Below, in pieces: positions 33,926-47,137 of a stretch of 64,000 nucleotides of DNA. The stretch comes from Glebionis coronaria (taxonomy: Eukaryota > Streptophyta > Magnoliopsida > Asterales > Asteraceae). Under the pieces are notes generated by a model, which ran no database searches, had not been told where the DNA came from, and was given only the letters and a program-made list of their open reading frames with translations. How positions within the stretch are numbered: the first letter of the stretch is position 1; each line of letters starts with the position of its first letter. A program made the position numbers and the translations under genes. Where the stretch lies: the NCBI GenBank assembly GCA_025667525.1, contig CM046877.1, positions 294,372,364-294,436,363 on the forward strand. Direction: 5' to 3'.

Positions 33926-36460
33926 CTTTTACCACTAAAAACATTAAAAACATAACTCTAAAACATGAACTTATGACGTAATATGTCGAAATTACACAGG
34001 TTTTGTGTTTTTGTGTGAAAATAGGTAAAAAGTTGCAAAATGAAGAAAATACGAGAGTTCACGGACATTTATTAAAGAAAAAGACAAAAAATGCTCAAAA
34101 GGACCAAAGATGCAATTGGAATGAAGTTTCAGGGATTAAAGATGAAGATTTTACAAGTGGAAGGACTTTAAGTTGCCAAAGATCAAGTTTTATAAAGAGA
34201 AGGGCCAAATCTGCCAAGCTGTGAAAGTTGTATTAATACTCTCCAAATGGACCAATGAGGAGCCTTTGTTTAGCCTCACACGGATCACCAACAAAGCACA
34301 TTTAATACACTGAATATTCCAACAGCTTTTTACTCCTTATCCCAACATACGCACTCGGGCCAATAAAACGTCGACATGTCATCATTTTCTATTACAACAA
34401 ATTAAGGTCGAAGGAGGAGGATTCAGAGAAAGTGTTCTACATCAAAGTTGATCTACATTTCAAGACGAACACAACAAGATTAACAGATTACACTGCCGTT
34501 ACCTATACAAAATTGCCCAATTTCATTTGCAACTTATAAACCCTAATCTACGTGGATGACTTTAATTGGCTATGTTTCTTTCATTCACTGACTTCTCTGT
34601 CACTTTACAATTCCTCACACCACACCCGTGCTCCTATCTCCCTCTATAAATACACAACCCCGCTCCTCCACACACACACTTTTTCGTTTTTCTAAAATTT
34701 AGGAACCGTAACTGAATTCAGTTGCGAATTAGTTATAGCTTGTACTTAGCATAGTTTCTGTATCAATTCACTAAAATTTGTACATTGATTCACTTCTTCA
34801 TTCAGTTAATGTCCTTCATTTACTTCAATTCATCTCAGTTGCTTCAAGTTTTTTATTCTGGTTACGAATTCGTGTTCCTGCTGTTATCCTGGAGTTGTGC
34901 CGTTGTTTAGATAGATTTGGTAGGATGAATTGTGGTGAAAATTTGGATTTGAGAAAAGTTAGCCGTTCGTTTTGAATTATAGAATCAAGCTTTGTTGATT
35001 TACAACTTTTATCAATGGTGATTATGTTGAATAGTGTTTAGGTGGTAGTATTAAGCTGCAACTACATCAGTGGACAGGCATGGATGTGAGGTTGTTCTTA
35101 TTTCCATTTTCTGCATTAAGTCTAGTGTAAACTGTTGCTTTTGATTTGTAGTGTAGTTACCTGCGATATGCTTGGAACATGTGTAATTTGATTTGTTTGT
35201 GTTAGCTGAGTATCAGGTAACAGTCAGTTACCTTTAGTCCTTCATATAGCTTTGATAAATTTCCATTGTAGCTGATATAAGAGTGTCTGGATGTGTAAAT
35301 TTACTGTATTATTGTTGGAGCTCATAGCTAGCATTGTTACAACTTCATTAATCTTCTTAAAACATAGAGTTTCTAGCCTTAAATGTCAGAGATAGAAAGT
35401 CAAAAAGGCAATTCGCAAATAAATGCTTTGGGTTAAAGTTATTGTCACAAACAGTGGTTTTCAAAGCTATGTAACTTTTTATTTTCTTTGATTCAAGGTT
35501 CATGGATTGATGTTTTAGATAGCCTGAAGTAGTGTCTAAAAGTTTCTAGTTTTGAGTTTTTTTCCTAGCCTATTGTTATCTTTTCAAATCAGCCATCAAA
35601 GTAGCTCTTCACACCCGTTTCAAAAGCTGTTTTGGTCATAAGTCACTAGTTTGCTTATTTCTTGTCCTTAGCTTATGTTTCTTCATCAAGGTAGCTTAAT
35701 TACAGCTTATTAGTCATATCTAGCCTTTAGATTTTATTTTCTCAAAAATCAACTTTGGTCAAGAAAAGTCAAATTAAGCTCATTTTGCTTATCAATGATT
35801 TCTAGCTTATTCTTACAGTAAATTTGGATTTTACTTCATGGAGATCATTTTTCTCAGCTCATTGTTGATTTCTCAAATTTGCAGCTTCTCTTAATAAGCC
35901 ATAAGTTCAAAACAAACTTTTTGCATAAGCTCAAAATTCGTTTAGTAAGCTACAGCTTGTTTCATTTGCCCAAATTAATTTTTCTTAGCTTATTTTCACA
36001 TAGGAACATTTTAAAACAAACTAGAGCTTATTTGGTAGAGTAAAACTTCTAATTGAGCTAGATAAAAACTTTCAGCCCGTTTTTAAGTTTTTCTTTGTTT
36101 AAATTGCAATATAGTCCCTGGAATTTGAAATTGTTGTACTTTGTTGATGGCATTTTGCACTTTGACGTTTTGGCAGTTTTAAACCCTAGCTTTTAGTAGT
36201 TTGTTAATTAGTTGTTTCAGGTTTATTAATGGTTTGTTTCAAGTTTATTAAAAGCTAGTTTCATCTTATAGATTTAATATTTGTGTCATTTACTTTTAAT
36301 GATTTTTTTTCATTTTAATATTTCCTTGCTTTTAACTTTTCTTAATTGATCTTCGTGCCTTTATTGTAATACTTGCAACTTGGTTTTAGAATAGTACATA
36401 TTAAGTAACTAGATATTATTTTTAGTTTTTACGTGCTTTGTTTGCCGATTAGAAATAGAT
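33926..36460 (+). repeat. Athila-like LTR relic
   Basis: No coding frame is convincing. The layout parallels the two Athila LTRs in this window: an early AT-rich leader followed by AAAATAGGTAAAAAGTTGC, a TATA box (TATAAATA at 34645-34652) after a CCCTCTATA context, then a long stretch full of AGCTTAT/ATAAGC words (35640-36060). Its ends are not clear; the right limit is approximate. I cannot pair it with another copy in the window. Confidence 0.45.
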
Positions 36461-37653
36461 ACCAAATCAAGTTTATTAACCAAAAACGAATAAAGTCTTA
36501 ATGAGAAAACGTAAAATCAATTCGACGTGACTCGAGAAGAAACGATATACTAAAACGGATATTATTGGGTTAACATATTACGTACTTATGAAACTAATAA
36601 GAAATAAACGTACTTTTAATAAGGAATCACAAATAGCCCTTAAATGTAGCTAATTTAGAGTACAATTCAAACTACCACCAATAAACAATACCAAACAACC
36701 CCTATAAACAGTTATTTTAATAAGGAAATCCTATACGAAATCTAATATAGTGCCTAAAAGTACAACAAAAAACATGATCTTCGGTTTAACCTTATTGAGA
36801 AAACTTAATATATGCTTAAAGTGAAGTAAAATACACAAAATGATTTAATTGTACCCTTTAAGTTAGAAACACATAAAAAATCTGGTAAATTTATACAATA
36901 ATTCGAGAGAGTTATTTTTTTTATCAAATACCTTATTCACATAGACATTGTGTATGAACTTTTTATATACACAATAAAATAGAAAGTCACATACGTTGTG
37001 AGTTGGTTAACTGATGATTCATAAAAGTTTTAACACCTAATATGTAAAACAAAAAACAAAAAGAAGAAAAAACTATAAATGATCACATGAACACTTCATC
37101 ACATAAAAGTATTAGGCATATACACATTCTGCATAAACTTTTTTGGCAATTCAGGTGTAAGAACATAACTAACATTACGTATCTAAGTACTCATCTAAAT
37201 TTGTGGCAACTATTTTCCGTTGCTAAGATGGGTACAACATGTAATTAGATAAACGTCTTCATACCAAATGATTGGATCATCCTTTTCTAATTTCACGGTA
37301 TAGCCTCTGCTTTATGATTGGATCATCTTCATACAAAAAAACTCCACGAGAATTACCACTAGTAAGCAAATTAATAAAACATACATGGAATTCGTGTGCC
37401 AAAAATTATTACCCTAATTCATTGTCATTATGTATAAAGAAATCGGTCTAATTTATTTTACGGTTCTTTTGTTAAGTATTTAGAGATGAGAAATGTGCTA
37501 CAAACGCATATATGAAATAAGCCAATATTTTTCAAACATAATACAAGTCCACTTTTAGTAGTTAACATTATAAGAGAAAAGTGAGAAACAGGGCCGGATC
37601 TGGGGCCTTAGCAAGTTGTGCAAGCGCATAAGACCCAATAGACTTTAGGGGCA
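36461..37653. other. Gene-free, AT-rich intergenic stretch
   Basis: No open frame, RNA gene or clear repeat pair is seen. Two loosely similar patches (about 36930-36990 and 37110-37150) contain ATACACA and ATGAACTTTT-type words. CAGGGCCGGATCTGG at 37588 resembles a hAT-type terminal sequence, but no partner end was found. Confidence 0.5.
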
Positions 37654-37804
37654 TGATACGAACCTATCCCATACTAGGCTCGTAATCGGTTCATAAGTCC
37701 TAAGTGTAGAACTCGCTCAAAAAGCTAGCTTGTTTGAGGAGGGGACACCTAGACATTATAAACCATCAACCATTCCCATACATGGCCGATGTGAGATCAT
37801 AACA
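37654..37804 (-). repeat. TRIM 3' LTR
   Basis: It is 151 bp and near-identical to 52309-52459 (a few substitutions). The minus strand starts TGTTATGATC next to the PPT at 37805. Confidence 0.9.
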
Positions 37805-37865
37805 TTACCCCACCCTTTGAGGAACCAACGTCCTCGTTGGTCACGGCTATGTTGGTCACGGTTGG

Positions 37866-37891
37866 TGATATGAGTGAATTTACTCATATCA
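37866..37891. repeat. Perfect terminal hairpin at LTR start
   Basis: TGATATGAGT pairs with ACTCATATCA over ten bases around a GAATTT loop, starting at the very first LTR base. The same hairpin opens the 3' LTR at 49119-49144. Confidence 0.9.
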
Positions 37892-38821
37892 TTTGTAGCT
37901 TAAAACATTGAAATATTGCATGAAATGTATCAAATATGCCTTGGAAATGCTTGTTTCTTGTTTTCATGTGTGTAGGTACCAAGTTCGCGAAAACCGACAA
38001 AAATCGACACGAGAATGAAGAGAAAAATCAAAGAAGCCAAAATCAAGATCAACTTTAGAGGATTTATCAAGAAAATGAGCCAAGTGGGTCCCACAATGGG
38101 GTAAATGGGCTCAAAAGCCCATTTAGTTTTCAAGTTAACTTTGTGAAATGGTGGAAAACTTACCAAGCCCAAATGGAGTGATTCAAACGGATGGATAAAG
38201 TGTTTGGGCCCAAGCCCAAGATTTAATGAAACGAATGGAATAAACAAAATGATGGGCCGTAGGGTTTCTGATATTCTATGTAACGTGTATATTGCACGTT
38301 TTCACACCAAATAATAATTTTACTTCACACGTTACAATCCTCACCCATTTAATATTCACCCACTCACCACATATTTACTTCACACACATACAAACATACA
38401 TTCGATAAAACCTATGTTGTTTTCTTCTCCAATATTCCATCTTCCCCACCCTAAAAACCTGCTAATAAACTATTGTTCATTAACCCTAGATGGGTAAAAA
38501 GGTGTTGTATCTATTTAATTAATTCATATCAAGGGGATTAAAACCCCCAAACTTATAGGAAGAGAAAGAATGGAGAGGCTATGCTACGTGGCCATTTTTG
38601 ATTCGAAGAAACACCTCACCCATCTTATTCAGCCAATCACAGAGAAAGAAAGAAGCACAACTAGCACACGGATGCCACGTTGGCAATCCGTGTGCTAGAT
38701 TGAATCACCTCATCCGTCCGATCAAAGAAAGAGAAAGAAAATAAAGATCAATGGTCAAAAAATCAAATGGAATATTCCAAGATTGATGCGAATATCCTCT
38801 TCATCAACAGCCTTGGGAGGC

Positions 38822-38829
38822 TATAAAAA
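38822..38829 (+). promoter_or_regulatory. LTR TATA box
   Basis: TATAAAAA, preceded by GGAGGC, occurs here and at 50090-50097 in the 3' LTR. A polyadenylation signal, AATAAA, lies 128 bp downstream at 38950, so R would be about 100 bp. Confidence 0.6.
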
Positions 38830-38949
38830 TCCCCCATTATTTCCTTGTAATCCATCCTTTCTTTTACTTTTAGAGTTATGCTGTAGAAATAGATTTAGAG
38901 TAAATCTTGTATTTCCTTTTTAAAGCTTTGTAATATTTTTCTGGAAATC

Positions 38950-38955
38950 AATAAA
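38950..38955 (+). terminator. LTR polyadenylation signal
   Basis: AATAAA in the context ATCAATAAAAG lies downstream of the TATA box. The matching position in the 3' LTR would end the element's RNA. Confidence 0.5.
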
Positions 38956-40075
38956 AGTTCAGTTTATTTTAATTTCAATCGTGTCTATTTACTTATTGTT
39001 TGAAGTGATTTATAAATTTATTCTTTAAGCTATTTCATGGTAATAATGTTTGAAAGTTGAATATAAACTAATCAATAGTCTATATTCAATATTAAAAGTA
39101 AGTTTGGATCACACTTATCCCTACTGGATAAGTGAAACACAAAAAAAAAAGTTGGTTCGGATGCTGTTTGGATGATTCGAATGGTGTTTGGTGGTTGTGA
39201 TTCGGGTTCTAAGGCAGCTCAGCGCTTGCTTTCTTCCCAATGGATTCTACAAAAGGTGAGTCCTTAATTTTATTTTTATGTTCAATTTTAGATAAATATT
39301 GAGTTGATTTAAATGTAAGAGTGATTTATCTGATTTTTTTTTTAACTGTTTAATGTTTAAAAAGTTGAAGTTTGAATATTTGAGATTGAGTTTGCTTAAT
39401 GTTTACTTATTTAGACTTGATTTATATTGTGTACTGAATGACTGAGTGTCTCGTATGTTATTGAAATTGTTAGATTTTTGTTATTTTTGAGATTTTCTTA
39501 ATAAATCTGATATGTTTGATAGTAGAAGTGTGATATATGAATTGGATATTAGGGATCGATTTGTAGGTTAACTATAAGGCTTAGGTTGGTCTAACTGATA
39601 AGCGAATCTGTTTAGTTAATTTTTAGCTTCATACAGCTTGATAATATTTCCTGAATGATTGAAATTGAGTTTCCTTGGATCTGTTTTCTCTTTAGATTAG
39701 TTTAATAACCTGAATGTTTGCTAAGTAAATGAAATTCGTTGAATGCTACTTATCAGTTTATTGGATATTTGCATCTCTGTTTTACTGATTTAAATGTTCA
39801 GTAAATTCTGAATTTTGGCTAAATATAGATTTGGGTTAAAATCAGTTTGATTTGGTATTGTTGTGCTGTGCATCTCGTTTTATTAGGATATTGTATTGGT
39901 CTGTTGAGCTTACTGCTTATTTGTCCAAGTTTAAAGCTTATCAGTCCCATTGACTGATAAGCTCATAAGCTGATTACTGTCAGCTTAAAGCTAATAAGCT
40001 CACAACAAGTCACTCCTATGACTGTATTTTACAAACTGTCAAAAAGAAAATAATTCCAAAAAAATAATGTCATCA

Positions 40076-40143
40076 GGGGGTCTCGAACTCGAGACCTCCC
40101 CTTTACCAGTCTTGCGTGATAACCACTTGGGTTGCACGCCCTT
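40076..40143 (-). repeat. tRNA-like / SINE-like segment in LTR
   Basis: On the minus strand the order is GGGCGTGCAACCCAAGTGG, TTATCACG (A-box-like), then GGAGGTCTCGAGTTCGAGAC ending in CCCC. The last part forms a T-arm with a B-box-like AGTTCGAGACC. Spacing between the boxes is that of a tRNA. The same segment is in the 3' LTR (51342-51409). It resembles the head of tRNA-derived plant SINEs. A poly-A or T tail is not clear. Confidence 0.55.
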
Positions 40144-40871
40144 TTGATTTAACTCTCTTCTTTCTCATTTATATAGTTTAGTTTGTTTAAGCAGATTTTA
40201 CTTAATACCTTTGAGTTTAAATACACGTTTGTTTTATTTTAATTAATTAAAATTTTAATTAAAGTCTGTTTTGAGATTTTTAAAATTAGTTTATTATTAT
40301 AAATAAATCAAAATAATAAATATATAAAAAAAATGTTTTTATTTTAAAAGTTTAATTAGTTTATTAATTAGATTTTTATAATAATTAGAATAAATAGTTT
40401 TTAAAAGTAGATTTGTTTTAAAGTATTTGTGATAAGATAAATTAGTTTTAAAAGTTATTAAATAAATTTATTTTATAGATTTTTGAATAGTTTAATTTTT
40501 TTTTCATAGATAATTAAAATAGATTAATTTTTAAAATAGTGTTATTTTTTTAAGTAAGTAAGTGTTGGTAGATTTTAAATAGGTGGTGTTTACGATTCAT
40601 GCACTTTAGGTTTATTTTAAATAGTTTAAAATTTGTAGACTTTAATTGTAGTTTAAAAACCGAAAACCAATTCAAATCAATTGTCCAAATCAAAACTAAA
40701 CGTCTCAAATTCATAAGATCTTCGTGTACAACGAACTCGACTCACTCACGTGTTTAATTGAATTCGTCATTGGTATTATTAGACTATTACTTTTTCCTAA
40801 AGGTAATTTTCTAATTTACCCATATAACGTATTTAATTATCACTATACTATCCACGACACATCAAAAATTT

Positions 40872-40889
40872 TGGCGCCGCTGCCGGGGA
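40872..40889 (+). other. Primer-binding site, Athila element 2
   Basis: TGGCGCCGCTGCCGGGGA starts seven bases after the LTR end and is close to the complement of the tRNA-Asp 3' end, the usual Athila primer. Confidence 0.88.
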
Positions 40890-41536
40890 TCTTGTGTACG
40901 ATTCGTCTTTGTGGAGATTTGTTGATCGTGGATTTGAAGACCCTTTCCGTCCTCGGAAAGTTTGTTATTTTTCTATTATATAGTATGTATCGTTTTTCTC
41001 GTTTTTTGTGAATAATATATTGTATTACGTAGCACAATAAATTTACATACTTTTCAAATAAGCATTAGTTGGGATTTCATCACCTAGCTATTGTATTCGA
41101 ACCCAAAACAAAAATAAAGGCAAAATACATAAATACTAATAAGAAGTTTAAACTCGATTTATACAAACTATAAGGTGGGTATAAGGCGACGTGCTATAAA
41201 AGGCCGTCTAAGGAAAAAGGTTTTTAAGTGCTTAGTGCCACCTCGTTTCCCCGCTTGCTTGTGCGTATATTGAGAGGGACAACCTATTATTGGTTTGCCG
41301 ACTCAAGTAGTAATAAATCTTATTTTTGTTGTTTACTTATTGAACCTCGAGACGTTTAGGTTTTCACCTATCGTTTCAAAGTCGACCGAGGGTAATTTAC
41401 TTCCATAGTAGTTATCCTTATTCCTTGTTTTTATCGATCATTTTTTATTGAGCAATACCAAATAAAATACCAAAAATAATCTTCTTCTTGTCTAATTTCT
41501 TTTCTTCAATCCTCTAAATTCTCGTCTTTGTAGTGT

Positions 41537-44500
41537 ATGCAATTACGTTCTTCTCGTCTTGTGATTGATTTTAATAGGCTTGAAAATATTCCTCGTAGAA
41601 ATAGAAATCGTCAACAACGAATAGTGGAACCCGAGCTTCCACCTATTGTTGTAGAGATGGCCGATAACCGAACAATGGAGGAATTGCTCCGTGCACCCAC
41701 CGAAGGGTATGGGGAAGCAATCGTTGTGCCGGCTATTTTGGCGGATCATTTTGAGATTAAGACGGATCTTGTATCACTCATTCGTGCCGACCAATTTCGT
41801 GGCAATGAGACCGATAGCCCGCATTCTCACATTAGGAATTTTAATCGAATTACCTCGACTCTCAAGTTTAGAGATGTGACGAATGACGTGATTAAGCTCA
41901 TGCTTTTTCCGTACTCGCTCGAGGTTAATGCTAAGCTTTGGTATGAGAAAGAACCACCGGGTTCGATCTTAACTTGGGATGATTTAGTGTCAAAGTTTAT
42001 GAATTATTTCTTTCCACCTTCTAAGACAACACACTTTAAAAACGAGATCACTAGGTTTGAACAAAAAGTGCATGAATCGTTTGGGGTTGCATGGGAGAGA
42101 TTTAAAGATTTGTTAAGACAATGTCCACACCACGGTTTCTCGGAATTGCACCAAATTAATACTTTTTATAATGGGCTTAATATGATTGAACAAGATTCTT
42201 TAAACGCCGCCGCGGGTGGTAGTCTTTTAAGAAAAACTCCGAGAGACGCATGGGGAATAATTGAGGATAAATCTAGAGCACAATATTCACGAAACACACC
42301 GGGTGTTTCCAATGTGAATTCATTTAATCCCGAGATTGCTAGATTGGACTCTAAGATTGACACGATTTTGAATGAGCTTAGGAAGAATCCTCATGGATCG
42401 ATTAATATGGTTGAGAGTGTTTGTGTATCATGTGGTGGAGCACATCCTAATTATGCTTGTTTAAACACGGGTTTTGATCAAGCTAGTGCTTTTGCCGCGA
42501 CGGGAACTTATGGCTCCAACGGTCAAGTTCCTCGTCAAAATCATGTTGCTCCACCGGGTTTTCCACCGGTTCAAAATAGGTACAACAATGGAAATAATGG
42601 GAATAATTTTAACCGTGGTAACCAAGGGAATTTTAATCAAGGAAATGGGTTTAATGTTAATCGAAACAATCAAGGTTTTCAAAGCAATAATCAAAATGAT
42701 TTTTCAAGCTACATTAACGAGGAAAATTTGAAAGCTTTTCAAAACAACATTCAAGGACAAATGGCAACTTTGAAAAACGAGTTTCAAAATACGATTAAAG
42801 GGCAAAACAATAAGATTGAGCTTAATCAACAAAGAACTGAACAAAGATTTGAGCAAATGTTTGAACAAAGTCAAAATCGTATGCAACAAAGTATGGAACA
42901 AGGTCAAAACAAATTGCTTTCGATGTTTGAATCTTTTATGAGTCAACCTTCCTCGTCTTCGAGTGGCTTACCTAGTAACACCATTCCAAACCCGAAGGGT
43001 GAGATGAAAGCTATAACCACACGTAGTGGGAAAGCTTTAGACGGACCTTTGCTTCCCAATGTGAGTACCTCTACGGTGAGGGAAGTGGAGCAAGAACCCG
43101 AGGTGGTTAAAGAAAAGGAAATTCCTATTCCACCAAAGGTAGACCAATTGCCTATTCCGGAACCCGAGCTTCCGAAGACTAAACCCACACTACCCTACCC
43201 TTCGAGACTTAACCAAGAGAAGCTCCACGAAAAGTCCAATGCTCAAATGGCTACTTTTTTAGAGATGTTTAATAATATTCATATTAATGTTAGTTTCGCG
43301 GATGCATTGCTTCACATGCCTAAGTTTGCTTCGACAATTAAGAGATTGATAAATGATAAAGGGAAGTTGGTTGAAGTGTCTACATCTTTAGATGCTAATT
43401 GTTTCGCGGTTCTTACACAAAAGCTTCCAAAAAAGCTTGGAGACCCGGGCAAGTTTGTGATACCATGTGATTTCCCTAATATGGAAGAATGCTTAGCTTT
43501 AGCCGATCTTGGTGCTAGCATTAATTTGATGCCTCTTTCCGTATGGAAAAGGTTATCACTTCCCGAGCTTACACCTACTAAGATGACTCTCGAGCTAGCG
43601 GATCGATCGATCGCCTTACCAAAAGGTATAGCCGAGGACGTGTTTGTCAAAGTAGGGAAACTCGTCTTTCCTACGGACTTTGTGGTTTGCGATTATCCCG
43701 AAGATTCTCGTGTACCACTAATTTTGGGAAGACCGTTTTTGATGACGGCTAGTGCTTTAGTTGACATGAAAGCGGGGAAATTGACTTTAAGAGTTGATGA
43801 TGAAAATATCACGTTTGATATTGGTCATATCTCTAAATTTTCTTCCAAGTATTACGAGGAATCAATTAATCAAATCGATGTGATTGATGTTACTTGTAAA
43901 GAATATTCTCAAGAAGTGCTTGGATTCTCGGCTAATTCCGAAAGTGACAATCCTTCTTTATCGGATCCTACTATTGCCCTTTCGTCTCCACCCCTTACTC
44001 CATTTGGGGCTAGTGATTTTATCTTGGAGGAGGTGGATGCTTTTCTTAGCACACCGGATTTGCTAACTTCATATGATGAGGAATATCATGATATGGAGGG
44101 AGATATCGATTTACTTGAAGCCTTTTTGAATGAAGATCCTTATGAATCGCCACCTATGGATTTGAAAGTTGTGAATGAAAATGAGACTAAAGTGAAAACA
44201 TCTATTGAGGAAGCACCCGAATTAGAACTTAAGGAGTTACCCACTCATTTGGAGTATGCTTTTCTTGAGGGATCGGATAAGTTACCGGTAATAATTGCTA
44301 AGGGATTAAAGGAAAATGAAAAGGATGAGCTTATTAAAGTGCTTAAGAAACATAAACGGGCCATTGCATGGAAAATCTCCGACATTAAGGGTATAGATCC
44401 TAAATTTTGTACTCATAAGATTCTAATGGAGGATGATTATAAACCCGCTATCCAAAATCAAAGAAGGGTCAATCCAAAGATTCATGAGGTGATCAAAAAG

Positions 44501-47137
44501 GAAGTAACTAAACTTCTAGACGCCGGAATGATCTACCCTATCTCGGATAGTCCATGGGTTAGCCCCGTGCATTGTGTTCCAAAGAAAGGAGGAATGACGG
44601 TTGTTACTAATGAGGATAATGAATTGATTCCTACTAGACTTGTGACCGGTTGGCGTGTTTGTATTGATTATAGGAAACTTAATGACGCCACTAGGAAGGA
44701 TCATTTTCCATTACCTTTTATGGATCAAATGTTAGAGAGACTAGCGGGAAATGAATTCTATTGCTTTTTGGATGGATTGTCTGGCTATTTCCAAATCCCC
44801 ATTGACCCTCGTGATCGAGAAAAGACCACATTCACTTGTCCTTATGGAACATTTTCCTATCGTCGCATGCCTTTTGGACTATGCAATGCTCCGGGGACGT
44901 TCCAAAGGTGCATGATGGCCATTTTCCATGATATGATCGAGAAAACCATGGAAGTCTTCATGGATGACTTTTCGGTTTTTAGGGAATCTTTCACTTCATG
45001 TCTCTCTAACTTAGAAAGAATGTTGCAACGTTATGAGGAAACGAATCTTGTGCTTAATTATGAAAAATGTCACTTCATGTGCAAAGAGGGAATTATGTTA
45101 GGTCATAAGATCTCTAAGGCCGGTATTGAGGTTGATAGGGCTAAAATCGACGTGATTGCCAAATTGCCTCCACCCACCACCGTTAAGGGAGTAAGGAGTT
45201 TTCTCGGCCATGCCTGCTTCTATCGTCGTTTTATACAAGACTTCTCTAAGATAGCTCGGCCTATGACCCATCTTTTGGAAAAAGAGACTCCTTTCATTTT
45301 TTCGGATGAGTGTATTCAAGCCTTTGAGATGCTTAAAAAGAAGTTAACCGAATCTCCAATCTTAGTTGCCCCGGATTGGGATCTACCTTTTGAAATTATG
45401 TGTGATGCTAGTGATTATGCGGTAGGTGCGGTTTTGGGGCAACGTAAGCTAAAACACTTCTTGCCTATACACTATGCAAGTAAGACTATGACGGATGCTC
45501 AAACAAAGTACACTACAACGGAAAAGGAGTTTCTTGCCGTTGTGTATGCTTTTGAAAAGTTTAGACCATATCTCGTCTTGTCTCAAACCATATTGTATAC
45601 GGACCACTCGGCTATCAAATATCTTCTTAATAAACAAGATGCTAAGCCGAGGTTGCTCCGGTGGATTCTCCTCCTTCAAGAATTTAATGTCAAAATTCTA
45701 GACAAAAAAGGAGCCGAGAATCTCGCGGCTGATCATTTATCTCGACTTGAGAATCCTCACCAAAGTGATCGAGAGAATAAGGAAATCAATGAAACATTTC
45801 CTCTCGAGACGCTTGGTATGATTGCTTTTCGTGGTGATGATAGTACCCCATGGTTTGCAGATATCGCAAATTACCATGCGGGGAAGTTTGTGATCAAGGG
45901 TATGTCGTCCCAACAAAAACGAAAGTTTTTCAAGGATATTTCCTATTACTTTTGGGACGACCCCTATTTGTTTCGTGTGTGCGCGGATCAAGTGATTCGT
46001 AGGTGCGTGTTTGGCAAAGAAGCTCAAGATATCCTTAAATCTTGTCATGAGGGACCCACCGGGGGACATCATGGTGCTAACGCCACCGCGAAGAAAGTCT
46101 TTGATGCCGGCTTCTTTTGGCCTTCCATATATCGTGATGCCCAAGACTTGATCAAGACTTGTGATGCTTGTCAACCTCAAGGAAAGAACTCACAAAGGGA
46201 TGAAATGCCTCAAAACATTATCCAAGTTTGTGAAATCTTTGACATGTGGGGGATCGATTTTATGGGGCCGTTCCCATCCTCGAAAGGAAATAAATGCATT
46301 CTCGTAGCCGTGGAATATTTGTCTAAATGGGTCGAAGCAAAGGCTTTGCCCACGAATGATGCTCGAGTTGTGGTGAAATTTTTGAAACAACTCTTTGCTA
46401 GGTTTGGAACTCCGTGGGCTATTATAAGTGATCGTGGGACCCATTTTTGTAATGAACAATTTGAAAGAGTTCTAAAGAAATATGGTGTCACTCATCGACT
46501 TTCTACGACTTATCACCCTCAAACGAGTGGTCAAGTGGAGGTTTCAAACCGAGCTCTTAAAAGGATTTTGGAGCGTTCTATTGGAGAGAATCGCACTTCA
46601 TGGTCGGATAAATTGGACGATGCATTGTGGGCTTTCCGTACGGCTCACAAGATGCCAATTGGTTGTACACCATTTAGGTTGGTCTACGGAAAAGCATGCC
46701 ACTTGCCAATTGAACTCGAACATAAGGCGTATTGGGCTCTTAAGCATTGTAACTTTGATTTGAGGACCGCGGGTGATCATCGCAAGGTTCAATTGAATGA
46801 ACTAAGTGAATTAAGGGATCAAGCTTATGAAAATTCTTTGATCTACAAAGAGAAGACTAAGAGGATTCATGACTCTAAGATCAATAACCGCATTTTCAAT
46901 GTTGGTGATCAAGTCCTCTTATTCAACTCTAGACTTAAGATTTTCTCGGGCAAGCTTAAATCCCGTTGGTCCGGACCATTCACCATTGCACAAGTTTTCC
47001 CTTATGGCACCGTTGAGCTAGCTCAAAAAGACGGGCCTAACTTTAAGGTGAATGGTCATCGTGTGAAACATTACTTTGGAGGGGACATACCTACGGAGGT
47101 TGCCCCGGATCTTCAAACTTTCCCTAAGGACCAATGA
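41537..47137 (+). CDS. Athila gag-pol polyprotein, intact
   Basis: The 1866-codon frame has no stop. Gag covers about residues 1-520: the conserved core ([16 protein letters not shown] to [15 protein letters not shown]), a zinc knuckle [13 protein letters not shown] near residue 295, and an Asn/Gln-rich stretch near 335-460. The protease has [10 protein letters not shown] near 656. RT shows [36 protein letters not shown] and FMDD near 1142. RNase H has [13 protein letters not shown] near 1288 and [12 protein letters not shown]. Integrase has an HHCC finger (GGHHG, CDACQ) and catalytic D, D and E in GIDFMGP, SDRGTHF and GQVEVSN, with D-X35-E spacing. [17 protein letters not shown] is an Athila hallmark. 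All catalytic residues are present, so the element may be autonomous. Confidence 0.96.
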   Translation: MQLRSSRLVIDFNRLENIPRRNRNRQQRIVEPELPPIVVEMADNRTMEELLRAPTEGYGEAIVVPAILADHFEIKTDLVSLIRADQFRGNETDSPHSHIRNFNRITSTLKFRDVTNDVIKLMLFPYSLEVNAKLWYEKEPPGSILTWDDLVSKFMNYFFPPSKTTHFKNEITRFEQKVHESFGVAWERFKDLLRQCPHHGFSELHQINTFYNGLNMIEQDSLNAAAGGSLLRKTPRDAWGIIEDKSRAQYSRNTPGVSNVNSFNPEIARLDSKIDTILNELRKNPHGSINMVESVCVSCGGAHPNYACLNTGFDQASAFAATGTYGSNGQVPRQNHVAPPGFPPVQNRYNNGNNGNNFNRGNQGNFNQGNGFNVNRNNQGFQSNNQNDFSSYINEENLKAFQNNIQGQMATLKNEFQNTIKGQNNKIELNQQRTEQRFEQMFEQSQNRMQQSMEQGQNKLLSMFESFMSQPSSSSSGLPSNTIPNPKGEMKAITTRSGKALDGPLLPNVSTSTVREVEQEPEVVKEKEIPIPPKVDQLPIPEPELPKTKPTLPYPSRLNQEKLHEKSNAQMATFLEMFNNIHINVSFADALLHMPKFASTIKRLINDKGKLVEVSTSLDANCFAVLTQKLPKKLGDPGKFVIPCDFPNMEECLALADLGASINLMPLSVWKRLSLPELTPTKMTLELADRSIALPKGIAEDVFVKVGKLVFPTDFVVCDYPEDSRVPLILGRPFLMTASALVDMKAGKLTLRVDDENITFDIGHISKFSSKYYEESINQIDVIDVTCKEYSQEVLGFSANSESDNPSLSDPTIALSSPPLTPFGASDFILEEVDAFLSTPDLLTSYDEEYHDMEGDIDLLEAFLNEDPYESPPMDLKVVNENETKVKTSIEEAPELELKELPTHLEYAFLEGSDKLPVIIAKGLKENEKDELIKVLKKHKRAIAWKISDIKGIDPKFCTHKILMEDDYKPAIQNQRRVNPKIHEVIKKEVTKLLDAGMIYPISDSPWVSPVHCVPKKGGMTVVTNEDNELIPTRLVTGWRVCIDYRKLNDATRKDHFPLPFMDQMLERLAGNEFYCFLDGLSGYFQIPIDPRDREKTTFTCPYGTFSYRRMPFGLCNAPGTFQRCMMAIFHDMIEKTMEVFMDDFSVFRESFTSCLSNLERMLQRYEETNLVLNYEKCHFMCKEGIMLGHKISKAGIEVDRAKIDVIAKLPPPTTVKGVRSFLGHACFYRRFIQDFSKIARPMTHLLEKETPFIFSDECIQAFEMLKKKLTESPILVAPDWDLPFEIMCDASDYAVGAVLGQRKLKHFLPIHYASKTMTDAQTKYTTTEKEFLAVVYAFEKFRPYLVLSQTILYTDHSAIKYLLNKQDAKPRLLRWILLLQEFNVKILDKKGAENLAADHLSRLENPHQSDRENKEINETFPLETLGMIAFRGDDSTPWFADIANYHAGKFVIKGMSSQQKRKFFKDISYYFWDDPYLFRVCADQVIRRCVFGKEAQDILKSCHEGPTGGHHGANATAKKVFDAGFFWPSIYRDAQDLIKTCDACQPQGKNSQRDEMPQNIIQVCEIFDMWGIDFMGPFPSSKGNKCILVAVEYLSKWVEAKALPTNDARVVVKFLKQLFARFGTPWAIISDRGTHFCNEQFERVLKKYGVTHRLSTTYHPQTSGQVEVSNRALKRILERSIGENRTSWSDKLDDALWAFRTAHKMPIGCTPFRLVYGKACHLPIELEHKAYWALKHCNFDLRTAGDHRKVQLNELSELRDQAYENSLIYKEKTKRIHDSKINNRIFNVGDQVLLFNSRLKIFSGKLKSRWSGPFTIAQVFPYGTVELAQKDGPNFKVNGHRVKHYFGGDIPTEVAPDLQTFPKDQ

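Larger units (their letters stand above)
37866..40864 (+). repeat. Athila element 2 5' LTR
   Basis: This 2999-bp LTR begins TGATATGAGT and ends CACGACACATCA. A TATA box and a polyadenylation signal place R near 38850-38980. The U5 half is rich in AGCTTAT and carries a tRNA-like segment at 40076-40143. Open frames inside (for example 37930-38247, minus) recur in the 3' LTR only because the LTRs are duplicates. Confidence 0.95.

Noticed and set aside
37588..37602. hAT-like terminal sequence CAGGGCCGGATCTGG
   Set aside because: No inverted partner or 8-bp duplication found in the flanking sequence, even after removing the nested TRIM and Athila.
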